Source: Haliclystus octoradiatus (Eukaryota; Cnidaria; Staurozoa; Stauromedusae; Haliclystidae). From it: 64,000 bases of DNA. The DNA lies in assembly GCA_916610825.1 (NCBI GenBank), contig OU744448.1, forward strand, positions 2,591,501-2,655,500, in the 5' to 3' direction. Below, in pieces: positions 1 to 11,900 of the stretch. The translations under genes and the position numbers were made by a program. The notes beneath the pieces are model-generated. The model saw only the letters and a list, made by a program, of their open reading frames with translations. It had not been told where the DNA came from and ran no database searches. Each line of letters opens with the position of its first letter. Position 1 is the first letter of the stretch.

Positions 1-1312
1 TTTCAGGGCCCTAAGGGTGAGCCTTGTTTTGACAATAAATGTGCAATAGGAATAGAAAACTGATTATTGGTTCAATTTTCAGAAAGAAGTGATGGTGCGG
101 CCTTGGTGTAGTGGCTAGGGTGTTGGACCACGGCCCGCAGGGTCTCTCGGGTTCAATCCCTGTCCGAAGCACTATAGGTTGGCGTCAGGAAGGGCATCCG
201 GCTATTAAACGCACACAAGCTTCAAAATACTAACAAATTAACCAACCACCCCGGTGAAAAAAAGCTGTAAGCTTACCCGGTTCGTGGAAAAATGATAAAT
301 AAAAAAAAAAAAAAAAAAAAAAAATGGAAATATATTGTGACAACATTGATAAATTAAATAACATAGTTTATGGTATATTTTATATTTTGAAAACGTTTCA
401 AATGAAATAAGATACAAAATGATCGCTCTGAAAAAAGTTTTATGTTTCCTGAAATTATTCTAACTTCTTACGACATCATTTCCTATTTGTTGTGATGTTA
501 CTTGCTTGCATATTTGTAGGCTATTTTGCGCTGTCTAGTTTATTTTGCAACAATTTTTTATTGTCTGGTTGCAAGTTTCCAGTTAATAACAAAACGTCTC
601 TACGTTTCATTCCATGATGTAGCCTGTAGGGCTAAATAAGCTGATCATTGATAATTATGGTGATTTAACAAGCCACACAATAATTTCTATATCTACTGGC
701 ATTATAAGTTCAAAATTGATATAATTAATAAATTCTGTAGAATATATTTGAAATAATATAATATATTTAATATAGCATGGACTTGCGTCCCTCAAACGGA
801 CAAGCAATACTGCTCAAGATGTGACGTCAACAATGTTTAAATAGTAATTGCACCATGTATTGCTTAAATTGTTGAAATAAAACTCTATCTGTAATACGAG
901 GTAAACACATGTATGTGAGAGAGAGTGCTCAATGTTTGTTAATACAAAGCATAATTAAATATAGAATTGAACTTATTAAAATTTGTTGTAATCTTTTATT
1001 AGAGTCAAGTAAAGTCAGATAAAACTACGTGTTTCGTTCAGGCGTAGCCATTATACAAACTAAAGAAACTGCAGCATGCGGCTGCCTCTATTACAAGATA
1101 ATCCTTTAAGGGAGGCTAAAATATAAGAGGTTATAAACAGCTTTAACTAACAGTAACAATGATAATAACTATTCAAGCATGTGACAACAACAACATACAA
1201 GCCGTTTACAACAGAATTTAACGCTTGAAACTTCTGAGTAACAGAAAAGCTTTTGCCTTATTTTTGTTTCAATTCTATAATAATTAAAGGTATAGATATG
1301 AAATTGATTTAC
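1..1312. other. Left edge: non-coding, probably IFRD1-like intron
   Basis: No exon recognised here. The segment should be the intron after exon 4 of the IFRD1-like gene, because exon 4 ends in a good donor at 1313/1312. It holds one SINE (97-324) and, near 1200-1280, a half copy of a small foldback repeat that is complete at 34180-34324. The rest is AT-rich sequence in which I see nothing. Confidence 0.5.
97..324 (+). mobile_element. SINE family A, copy 1 (tRNA-derived head, poly-A tail)
   Basis: The head looks like a decayed tRNA with a pol III box A (TGGTGTAGTGG, about 104-114) and box B (GGTTCAATCCC, about 149-159). A body follows that contains GGCGTCAGGAAGGGCATCC, and the unit ends in ATAAAT plus a long A run. 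A second copy at 35637-35877 is nearly identical apart from a 2-bp CT insertion in the head and a few substitutions, which supports a mobile family rather than a tRNA gene. The body motif resembles tails shared by SINEs and LINEs in many animals; that link is from memory and unchecked. Confidence 0.85.
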
Positions 1313-1554
1313 CTAGCGGCCACGAAGGAGGATAGAACCTTTCTGGAAATGATTTTCTTGATGTCATTATATGCAATTGTTTTGATGCTTACACTAAAAT
1401 GAATGAAAATACAAATCAAAAGTATTTAAATAAATCCAAGCATAAAGTGCAACTGTGTGCAGGGTCCGACAAAAGTAGGTTCCGGAAGGTTGGCAAAAAT
1501 TCAGAAGAAAACTGATCATTTAGCATGATTTATTGCTCAAACATCAACATTGCC

Positions 1555-1603
<49 letters not shown>

Positions 1604-4600
1604 TTCAGAAGAAAATGTTGAAATGCCCCTAGGACCCCAGAAAGCTGAATTTTTTGTCGGACTCTGACTGTGTGACTAGTGTCTGTTACCAATGCCTGAT
1701 AACATTTCAATATTTTGTTGAGGATTGCCCCATAAATTAGATAGATAGTCATTGATTATATTCTAATCCAGCCTTCCAAGATCTAGCATTCAGAAGTGAA
1801 ATATCCTGGCAATTGTTTTTTGAAAGACAAGTTACCACAAACTCTCAAAATATTTATTATTGTCCCCATACGGATCAGGCTATTCAGAAAATGTTTCAAA
1901 TATTAGGATTACTAGTACCTAATACAATCCGGTGCAGACCTATAATTTGTAGGACTTTCGTTGAGATTGTAATTCTGACTCAGAACCACTCAAGTTATGT
2001 ATTCTGCTAACCTTTTTTCAAAACAACGGTCAACTGCATCAGCAAGTAATTGTTCTTGATTTTCTTGTGTGTCAACACTATCACCATCTAAAATAAACAG
2101 ACCATGTTTATTCAGAAAATTAATAAATATAGATATAGGCGTACACGAATCTTTATCAACACATGATCAACTTCGCTTTAAATTATACAATTCGACATTT
2201 TTGTGGTTGTCATGAAAAGATTTACAAAGACAAAAACTGTTTTCCAAATTTTATGTGGCCAATAATTTAGCAGGGTCTATGAATGCCATCTGGTCTGCCA
2301 ATAGGTTATTCAGGCATTGTATATTACAGTATTCCTTACCCTCCATTTCGTCATTTGTGGATCCTCCATTCGAACTCAAAACACTGCCAACACTTTCTGT
2401 TTCAAAGTCATCGTTATCCATTTCTTCATCTTGACTTCGTCGACCTAAAAGAAATACAAATGTTGGTAAATACTAATCAATTTAAACAAACATGTGAAGA
2501 GTTTCACTCCTTTGCGTGAAAAGTATGTGAAATAGTTCAAAATTTGAAATAGTGATAAATCAATGCAAAAACCAGACATTCGTATTTGCTATTAATAGTT
2601 TCACATAATTGTCGATTATCAGGCAATTCAATCTAAAATCTGCGGAAAATAAGTTTTTCGCTTCATAAGTAAGAATGAAGACAAATGAGGTGAAAATGAT
2701 TCCTATGAGAATATAACCAGTTAGAGATATTAAACACGAAAATTGACTGATATTTGGTGAATTCTGTGCGCGAAGAGATAAACATGTACACACACGCAAA
2801 CTGATGTGGGCTATTTGTGATAAGATGTAACTTTTCCGAGATACGCTCTCACCATAAGTAGGCCTACTGGCAGTTGACATGTTGCAGAATATGGCAATTT
2901 TTAAGGAACTTATTTGTGCCGAAACTCTAAATAATCAAGTTCAAGTTTGCAGTGCAACCAAAATTCTGTTTAGAGTGCAGATAATTTCAGAATTCTGGTA
3001 AAAGTGTGCGAACAACATACAAACTCACGCCATTCGAATGCAAAATTAGATTGCTGTACTCAACATTGGAAAATATTCAAACAAAATCTCAGCAAACCTA
3101 TTTTGAAATTCTCTTAAAAGTGTATATCCCGGATATTGGGAGATTGCTTCTTTAGATAAAAAAAATTTTCTATCAGTAGGCCTACATGTTCATCTTGTAT
3201 TTTTATTTTGCGCAAGTATTTCCCCTCAAAAATGCAATCAAAGTTATGTTTTTGTGTCTCACTCTTTTTCCTCGAACAGGAACCCACTTATTTTCAACAA
3301 GAGAGTTTACACCGGAAAAAACACTAAACATTTTACTTATTTGTCTCTAAATAAAAAAACGCTAAACCAAATGAAAATCTGCTTTCGGAATGAAATTTTC
3401 AACGTTCAGTTGAAGATTTAGAGCTATATTTGATAAATATTCAAGATCCAGGTAAAGAGATATAAGCCTCTAAAGTCAAAAGTTTTTAGTTTTAGATTTT
3501 CTAACTCAAGTGCTCACGCGATTAGCACCTCTTTACGACTTCATCTAAGCAGGTTATTGCTGCTGGTTATTGAAGGTGTGTGACTATTTTTAATACGCAT
3601 CAACTATGCCGACTATGCTTAGACGAAGCCGCAAAGAGGTGTCAATCGTGTGAGCACTTGAGTGAGAAAAATCCAAAACTAAAAACTTTTGACTTTAGAG
3701 GCTTATATCTCTTTACCTGGATCTTGACTATTGATCAAATATATCTCCCAATATCCGGGATATACACTTTAAAATGTTTTATAATTATTGAAATCATTGT
3801 AACATGAACCATTTCATTTATCCGTATCTGCACTAATCTGACCAGAAAATAGTTCATAGTGTTTCAAAGCCAGGCTGCACATAAAGTAGGGATTCTATTT
3901 ATCCGATTTTCACTTAACGCGGTTCACACTGCAATCATTTGAGTTTTGAACACACCGTTTTCAATGAAAAAAAGATTCCAGTGAAAAAAAGTTATTGTAA
4001 AACTTATCAGGTTTCTGAATAAATGATGATGATGATGATGAAATCACCCCTTGTGTTTCATAGCCTAACAGACAACCATGAACAACTAACCATTTGTGTA
4101 AAGTAGGCCTATGTAGGTTCATATTTTGTGACATTAATTCTTAGAGACTGGATATTATACTTGAGCATATGAATGATTGTTATCTGTGAATACATGTTTG
4201 TTGTGTAAAAAGTGAGTGGTCAGCTGGTACTGAGCTTTTCAAACTAAAATTAGCTCAATTTCAATATAACCCTCATCTATGTTGATTTTAGTTTTTTGTT
4301 ACTTTCCAAACTATAAATATGAAACGATCATTATAATTATGTGAGGCACAGTAGTTGATGCAATGATTGTGAATATACATGAATAAAACACAGACTTTTG
4401 GATGATTATTTAGGCTACACACGTGTGATGATGTTAGTCTTGTTTTTATAGCGCCAAAAATAGTCACCAACACTGAATAGTAGGCCTAATGTAAATTTAG
4501 AGCAATCATGTTCATCAAAGCTGTTCTATGTAACAATGAATAAAATACGTATCACACAGTACGCATTAAACACAATTCAAATCATTTACCTTTCTTTTTG

Positions 4601-4650
4601 GCTGACTTCTGTTTCTGTTTTTTTGACGTTCTTCCCGAAACGCCTTCCAT
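1313..4650 (-). CDS. IFRD1: IFRD1-like protein, N-terminal part (exons 1-4)
   Basis: Four exons on the minus strand: 4590-4650 (ATG at 4650), 2340-2444, 2012-2087 and 1313-1393; the gene then leaves the window. All junctions are GT-AG and the frame stays open (phases 1, 1, 2, 2). Exon 1 gives a Lys/Ser/Gln-rich start (MEGVSGRTSKKQKQKSAKKK), as in the basic N-terminus of IFRD1/Tis7. Exons 2 and 3 give an acidic, Ser-rich stretch ending in DTQENQEQLLADAVDRCFEK. Exon 4 gives SIKTIAYNDIKKIISRKVLS, which lines up with the first armadillo-like helix of IFRD proteins (human AALEGIKNALASKML). Known family members are nuclear co-regulators and ribosome-associated factors. The assignment rests on about 105 residues, so it is moderate; a different gene with an acidic N-terminus is possible. 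Intron 1 carries a long foldback element. Confidence 0.6.
1460..1670. mobile_element. Small inverted-repeat element, family CAGGGTCCGACAAAAG
   Basis: The segment opens with CAGGGTCCGACAAAAGTAGG and closes with TTTTTGTCGGACTCTGACTG, an imperfect inversion of the same end. An AAC microsatellite (1554-1603) sits in the middle. Related copies lie at 10545-10690, 38608-38755 and 42338-42500, and part of one near 63098-63200. There is no coding capacity, so this is a non-autonomous DNA element (MITE). I could not fix the target-site duplication. Confidence 0.6.
1554..1603. repeat. (CAA)n microsatellite
   Basis: About 16 uninterrupted CAA/AAC units inside a MITE copy. The open frame across it on the minus strand (a poly-Val run) is not coding. 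Confidence 0.95.
3114..3775. mobile_element. Long foldback element in IFRD1-like intron 1
   Basis: Two arms of about 160 bp are near-perfect inversions of each other. The left arm runs from AAGTGTATATCCCGGATATT at about 3118 and, after an interruption (about 3147-3427), continues to about 3552. The right arm runs from about 3610 to 3775 and ends with the inverse, AATATCCGGGATATACACTT. The loop is about 3553-3610. Only the left arm is interrupted, which points to a later insertion of about 280 bp. No ORF of note; the short ORF over the right arm is incidental. Confidence 0.8.
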
Positions 4651-5995
4651 GTTGATCGGCAATTGTCAGACACCAAATTTGCAGAACTTGAAAATAGTTT
4701 CACTATGTTACAGCGATATAGCTTATATTCAAATTAAGGTGAAATCCACTGTTAAATTTATCAACTAAATCTGTTTTAATGATAAAAATTGGAAGGAACA
4801 TTGGCAAATTTCTATAAATGATGTTGCTTTACGTTTGTAAACTCTTTCTCGTGGCGACAAACAAAATAAATAATACAAACGAACGAAAATGGTGATTTAC
4901 GACCGCAAATCGACATTTAATGTTCAGCGGCTATTATAATCGGATTAAAATAACCCGATGTCCTGAAAATAAGTCGATCGCAATTTCCTTCACTTTACAT
5001 ATTTTCAGTAACTTGTTTTATTTGGTCAAAACGATCATTTGATAATTTTAATATACTAAATTTTTGGAATAATAATTGAGTTATGTAAAGCATTGAAAAT
5101 GCCACAAATTGATACTACCAAGCATCTAATATTCTGTATGGTGTAATACAATGCCTTGTCTAAAGATTTATTGTTAGCTCTAGAACCTTTAATAATATTG
5201 ATTTATCATGTTTTTACAAAATATAAACATATAAGTGGAGAATTGAGTTGTTTCAGACTCCCTTTAATTGCCTGTCAAAATTCTCATTTTTATTTTGATA
5301 AAATCAATCAATAGTTCACATCAAATATCCAACTTTTGCATGTGGTTTTTATTATTTAACGAGTAATTGACCAGAAAATAGTTCACAGGATTTCAAGTCA
5401 GGTTTCAAAATTTAAGGAGTATTTTTGATGTGAGTGGTACAGTATGACGTGCCTTGGTTCAGCATCATAGACCTCTTCTTTTACTATACATATTTACTAA
5501 TCTTCTGTAAATCTTAAAACATCAAAACTTGCTAGACTCGTATCAAGTAGTCTGTAGATTTTTGCAGTCTCAATTGGTATACTTGAAGCTGGTAGAAAAC
5601 TGATACTTTAGCAGAAAGAGCCTGCGTATCTGCCACAAAAGAAAATTGAGTAGAACAAAGGAGCGAATGAATAGACATAAACAATGGAATGATAATTATA
5701 ATGTTAATATTGCTATATTTAAGAGTAGATAACATTCCTATAATTGAACTTTATAAACTTCGTGTATAACTTGTACAGCAATCACAACGCATGCTTTTTT
5801 CTGTTATACAATCACTACTTACAAACAAATTACATCACAATACCTACACACATTAGATTTTTATAACAAAAAATATCCTAGAAACAAGCAAAATAATTAC
5901 AAGATATGCAGCAAATACTATTTTTCATAATCAGCTACGATGTTATAGCCGTGCCGTGTAGTCCAGTTATAAAAGGACAGTTCTTACGTTGATTT
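4651..5995. other. Intergenic: IFRD1-like promoter side and SAFB 3' flank
   Basis: Both neighbours run on the minus strand. The right part holds the 3' UTR of the SAFB-like gene and the left part the IFRD1-like promoter. A minus-strand AATAAA lies near 5346, about 640 bp past the SAFB stop; I am not sure it is the one used. No other gene seen. Confidence 0.5.
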
Positions 5996-8900
5996 TCATC
6001 GCATTTGACCAGAAGATCTACCACTGCCTCTAGATGGAGGACCACGATATGAGCTGCCACCATACGTCGAGCTTCCATTTGATGGTAACTGTCTTGAGAA
6101 TTCCCGTGATGAGGTTGGGTTACGGTCCCATGAACTCTGCGATGGGGCTTCAACAACACGACGAGATGAAGGTCGATCATTATAATCAGATGATGAACGT
6201 CGACTTGTTTCATACGATGCTGTTGTTGATGAAGGAATACCCTTGGGTGATGGATAGGCACGCGATGAAGATTCAGGTTGGTGAGCAGCTGCTACTGTTC
6301 TTCCCCTTCCGTGATCCAAATACCAAGAGGGTCTTTCTGATGACTGACTTATCTTACTATCTGATCTATGTCCATACGGTAAGCTTTTTGGTGAACGCTG
6401 TGAATAGGAATCATTTGTTGTGCTTGCGCCTAGAATTCCACTGACACCAGCTCTTTTAAGAAGATCACTCAACGTTTTCTGAGGATCACTACTGTTAGAG
6501 TTTGAAGCCCATCGATTGTCTTGGCCACGTGACCTTTCCCTGTCTCTCCCAGTACTTTCATGGCCACGACTGCCGACACGCCCAACATGATCTTCCCGCC
6601 CACGACTTGTAAAAAAATCCTGAGAACGTTCTTCTTCTAGTACAATACGTTTGGGGTCTTGCCAGTAACTTCCTGCTCCAGATGAGTGATGCCTTGGACT
6701 TGGTTCATTTAATGATGGAGCAGATCGCTTCTGACCAATTCTACGCTCACGTTCATGCTCCATACGTTCCTTTTCAAGACGAGCACGCTCAAGTTGGAGT
6801 CTCTCACGTTCAATTCGTTCTAATTGGAACCTTTCACGGTCACGTCGTTCCCTCTCTTGTCGTTCACGCTCCATCTTCTCACGTTCAAGTGTCTCTCTAC
6901 GTAGACGCTCCAGTTCAAGCCTTTCTCTTTCCAATCGCTCTTTTTCCAAGCGAGTTCGTTCTTCCCGATCACGGCGTTCGCGTAGAATGCGCTGACGTTC
7001 TCTTTCCTTCTTATGTTCCCGCTCTTTTTCAAGCTCTCGTTCTAGCTGCTTTTCACGGTGTATTCTTTCCTCTTCGCGACGTTCTCTATCACGTCTGTCA
7101 CGTTCCCGCTTTTCCTGAATTTCACGTCTTGCCCTCTCTCTTTCACGCTCGCGTTCACGGTCCTTCTCTCGTCTTTTTTCTTCTTCTCTGAGGCGTCTCT
7201 CCCTGTCAAGACGGAGTTGTCTCTCTTTTCTTGCAGCATTTTCCTTTGCTCTTGCAGCAGCACGTTCAGCACTGAAGTCTTTTTTGACAGGCTTCAAATC
7301 TCTACTGGCACTACGGCTCTTGCTCGAATCTTTATTATCCCGAAGAGAGTTCTTGTCAACAGAAGTTCTCTTGGATGCGCCAGATGAATTTTCTTTTTTG
7401 ATATCATCTTTTTTCTCTGTGCTATTGCGTTTTGAATTACCACCTCTGGCAGGACTACGTTGAGCTGCTTTAACTGGGGGTTGTGAACTACTCCCTGATT
7501 GAGGTGCAGAGCGACGTCCAGCTACTGAAGCATCTTTGTATGGACCACTTCGTCTGCTGGCGGATGAAGACCCTATCACAAAATAAGTCAGTATATTATC
7601 AATGAGATAAGAAATGGTGATAATACATCAAAAGTACAGTGAAAACACAGGAATTATGAATGATATCACCAGACATGAGAGGAATAAAGATATTGCCGAT
7701 ATTCCATGAAAAAGGTAACATCTAAATTGTTTGGTAAAAGTATTATCGTTTTTACGTGAGGAATTTGGATTACAAAACATTCTGACTGAAAATAAAGATA
7801 TTCCATGAAATATTATAGTTTTTTGTAAGAAAAATATATATGCTGGAATCCACTACTTAAAAGTATGATAATTATTTAATCTGCAACATTTGGTTCAATA
7901 ATGCACTATTGGACAATAAAATGGTGTTGTTAATTCTACTATCAAACTTCATTCATCGGACGAAAGAGCCCTAAATGATGTTAGCGAATATCAACAATTA
8001 CTATTGCACGCCATTTACACCCAGTCAATATATAATGATTGCTGAGTTCTAGCATAGCATGCCACCGTGTAGAGGGTCAATTAGCTGCGATAGTGAAAAA
8101 GTAACTTGGAAAGTGAAACTCAAACAATTTGTCTTCGATCAGTTAGCGTTCACAATTGACGTCAACCAGCGATTAGGGATGAGACGATTACCAAATTTAC
8201 CGATGTTCGAAGCCGATTAGTTCTCAGCAAATTAGTCATAGTAATCAGCCGATTAATCGAAAGTTTTGATTATTTCTCACTCAACCAAACCATTACAAAA
8301 TATTGGCCGTCTGATAACACGCGGACCGTAGATATTTTCATCACACGGTTCAAAATTGAAATAAAACAAATGGGTTACGCTGACATCGTAAATGATTTGT
8401 TTTGAATGAGAATTTAAATGGAAATTAGTAGTAAATCAGTAAGCAATAAGCGTAAGTTTTCAACAAAATCAAAAGGTTGCTGATAAATACAACGAAGAGG
8501 CTTTATTCCCATAACTGATTGGAAAATCTTTCCAGGTCTGATGGGTAATCCAACCAAAACAATCATGATATAATCTCCACAAAAACGTTTGCTAAAATAT
8601 GAAGCAACTTTATTTTATGTGAAAATTATTTTAGCAAAAATTTAACTCGACCGCCGCTTTTTCGATGTAAATAAAATTATTCATTAACGCTAATGTGTTG
8701 ACCTTTTTCACGTTATAACAATAGAAGGTGTCAGAATGCATGACGAATTATTCAAATGTTTTGAATTACAAAACGATGTAAACAAAACAGAAGCGACTAT
8801 TTCGGAACTCTCGTTTCAAATTTCATTGTCAAATAATAATCGGTTCAACGAATAAAAATTAATTTATTTGCCGATGCCGATTATTTTTCGATTACTAAAA

Positions 8901-11900
8901 ATAGCGCCGATGATCGGCAAAATCGATTATTTTCAGAACAATCGTCTCATCCCTACCAGCGATGGGGAGGAGGCGGTGATGTGAATGTTGACAGCCTGTA
9001 TTAAATAATCAAAACTCCCATTAGAAAAGTTGACAAGAGGGAGGGCATTCAAAGCTGACTGGAAATTGGTTGATGTCATTTGTGATTGGTCCATTGGCAC
9101 AATAGCAGAAATAAATAGTGGGTGGGCAAGAGGGCAATACTTGAAGATTTCTAATGCAAACGTGTTATAGTCCAGCCTGTTTTAACAGTCACCTCATATA
9201 CATCGGCCACCTGTCTATAGTGGTGACTCTTTGAATGTCTAAATGTCTAAAATAGTAATTATTATTGGATAAACCCTGTATATAAAGGTCACCTGTATAT
9301 AGTGGTCAAAGTATCTACCTCTCATAGCAGGCTGTTATATACAGTTTCACTGTATTCAAATGCTTACCTGCGCTATGGCGAGCTCGAATTGGGCCACCAC
9401 CACCACCACGAGAAGAACGAGAGTCCTTTGGAACTAAAGAGAAAACCAACAAGTGTTGCTCATTAGGAGATAATTTGATGCCTAGATTTGCCATTTTCCC
9501 GTCTCCATACAACACAATGAATATAATATTAAAATAAAACAACCGTTAGTTCATATTTACCATTGGTTGGCTTTCCATTGTTATACCGTCTGTTGGTTGT
9601 AGGGTCCTTTCGCGCCTAAATGAGAGAGGACAAAGTTAAGTTAGAGTTCAAGAGTAGAAATTGTCCTTCATTTTCTTTTAGATCTAGTTAATTATTTTCT
9701 ATATATCAAGCAGGTTGATCATCAACAAGTTGATAATCATGTCTTCATGGTGTTGAAATAATAAAAACAATTTAATCCCTACAAACCAGGCACCTACGCC
9801 AAGCTCATCAATTGGATGTGTTTAATTTGCAAGGTGCAGCCGAGGTGTTGAACTGATCACACAAACAATATAATAACAGCATGACACCATTTACAGGGAC
9901 ATACTTTTTGTGTCAAACCTTGCTTAGCTCAAATACATATGAAATAGTCATAGAAATAGGAAAATGATTAGACCACTACATAATCTAAATTTGTTTACGT
10001 TTTAATCCTATTCCCAGAATTCAGAATATGGATTGGACTTCAACAGAGTTCAAAATGGGGCAAGGGTATGCAATATTAGCAAAACGGGTTGCACTGGAGA
10101 TGTTTGGTGTTTCAAAAAGGCTTCAAGCTGAAAGTCGATGTTGGTTTGTGTGACTGCGCGAATTGAACAATAGGACGGTGTTGTTGATTCTACTATCAAA
10201 CTTCATTCATTGGACAAAAGAGCCCTAAATGATGTTAGCGAATATCAACATTTACTATTGCACGCCATTTACACCCAGTCAATATATAATGATTGCTGAG
10301 TTCTAGCATAGCATGCCACATGGAGGGTCAAAGTAGCGTCTTGTCGATCAGTCTTGGCGATCATTAGCTGTAACAGTGAACCAGCAACTAAAAATCAAAC
10401 AAAAGCTGTAAGATGACCACAACCAGAGATGGGGAGGTGGATTATGTGAAAAGTTGACAGCCTAAGCTACAAGTTTCATTTGCGATTGGTCCCTTAGCAC
10501 AATACTTTTATTACAATACTTCTTTACTTTTTGTAACATTACAGGCAGGGTCGGGCAAAAATAGGAATCCTGGAATGCTAGATTCTGGAAGGTTAGATAA
10601 AATTCAGAAGAAAATTGATATTTTCAATGATTTATTGGTCAAACATCAACAAAAAGTGAGAGATGCCTCTGGAATTCCAGAAGGCTGAATATAAATAACA
10701 GAAGAAGATGGCATGTTAAAAAATTCAAAAAAGATACAGGATAACTTACCATCTCAACAGAGATAATGCGCCCATGTAAATCTGTACAATGGAATTCATC
10801 AATACATCTTTTGCAGTCAGCTTCTGAACCCATGGTGATAAACCCATAGCATTGTGAGCCTTTAGCACGAGTACTAGTTACAACTTTGGCAGCAATAACC
10901 TAAAATACATCATAGTTTAATTGTAAGAAAGTCCAAAAATTTCAAATTTCAAAAATAGTCTGAAATCAAGGAAATCTAGAAATTTGTAATGGATTCCAAT
11001 GGATTAAAAGGCAATACACAAAAAGTCTGAAAATTCTCATCTCTGATGATGACTAAAGCTGAACCAAATTGCTTCAAGAATATTCTACGGTTAAAAGTTG
11101 CAGTTTCTACTTCAAGACAGGGCCTGGAAGAAACTAGCAACTGAATTTCTTGTAAATGGCTCCAAATCTGAAAAATCTGTTTTCTCTTATTTTTCTGCAA
11201 GTGATGATATTCTGAAAACACTCCTTTTAAAGTGGAACGATTTTAGTAAGAAATTAAACACAAAAGAAGGTTTCTGGAAAACAAATATTTTTGTGTATCG
11301 ATTCTGCATCCATATAGCCCAAGCATACAAAACTTACCTTGCCAAAACTACCAAATTGACTTTTTAAATCTGCAGCTCTAGTTAGAGGGGACAAACCACT
11401 GACCCATAAGCTCTTCATTGGCGTGCCATCATCCTTCGATTCACTGGTGTCTGATACATCCTTTTTAGGAGATTCTTTATTGCTCGATTTAGAATCCGCG
11501 TCAGAACTGAAAAATAATCAACAGGGAATAAAAATTAAAAATTATAATCAGAAAAAATGTACTACCAAGTATTTCGTTAAATATCAAATAACGATCATGA
11601 ACAACAAAAGTAGATATTTGAGAAATAATGTTCAAGTTTTAAATATAACTTATTTTTTGTTTGATTATCGAACAGGACAGATTAAACCAGAGTTTGGCGA
11701 TAAACGCAGAACAAATACAAATGCCTGCATATAACCGAAATATGAAGGCAGCACCATTTTTAGGGATCAGGCAAGAAAATAACTTGAGCAATTTGAATTC
11801 CAACCGAAGTCGGATTGCTATTTTGTCTGCAATAGGAGACACCATTCATAAACTTATGAACTGCGCTACATTGAGTATGGATTTGAAGAAAGCAGATACA

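Noticed and set aside
97-170. Possible tRNA gene at the left edge
   Set aside because: No proper cloverleaf, and the same sequence with the same 3' body recurs at 35637.
1537-1752. Minus-strand ORF with a run of valines
   Set aside because: It is a translation of the CAA microsatellite inside a MITE.
6034-7387. Several open frames on the plus strand and in other minus frames
   Set aside because: They are shadows of the large last exon of the SAFB-like gene; the low-complexity Arg/Glu coding keeps other frames open.
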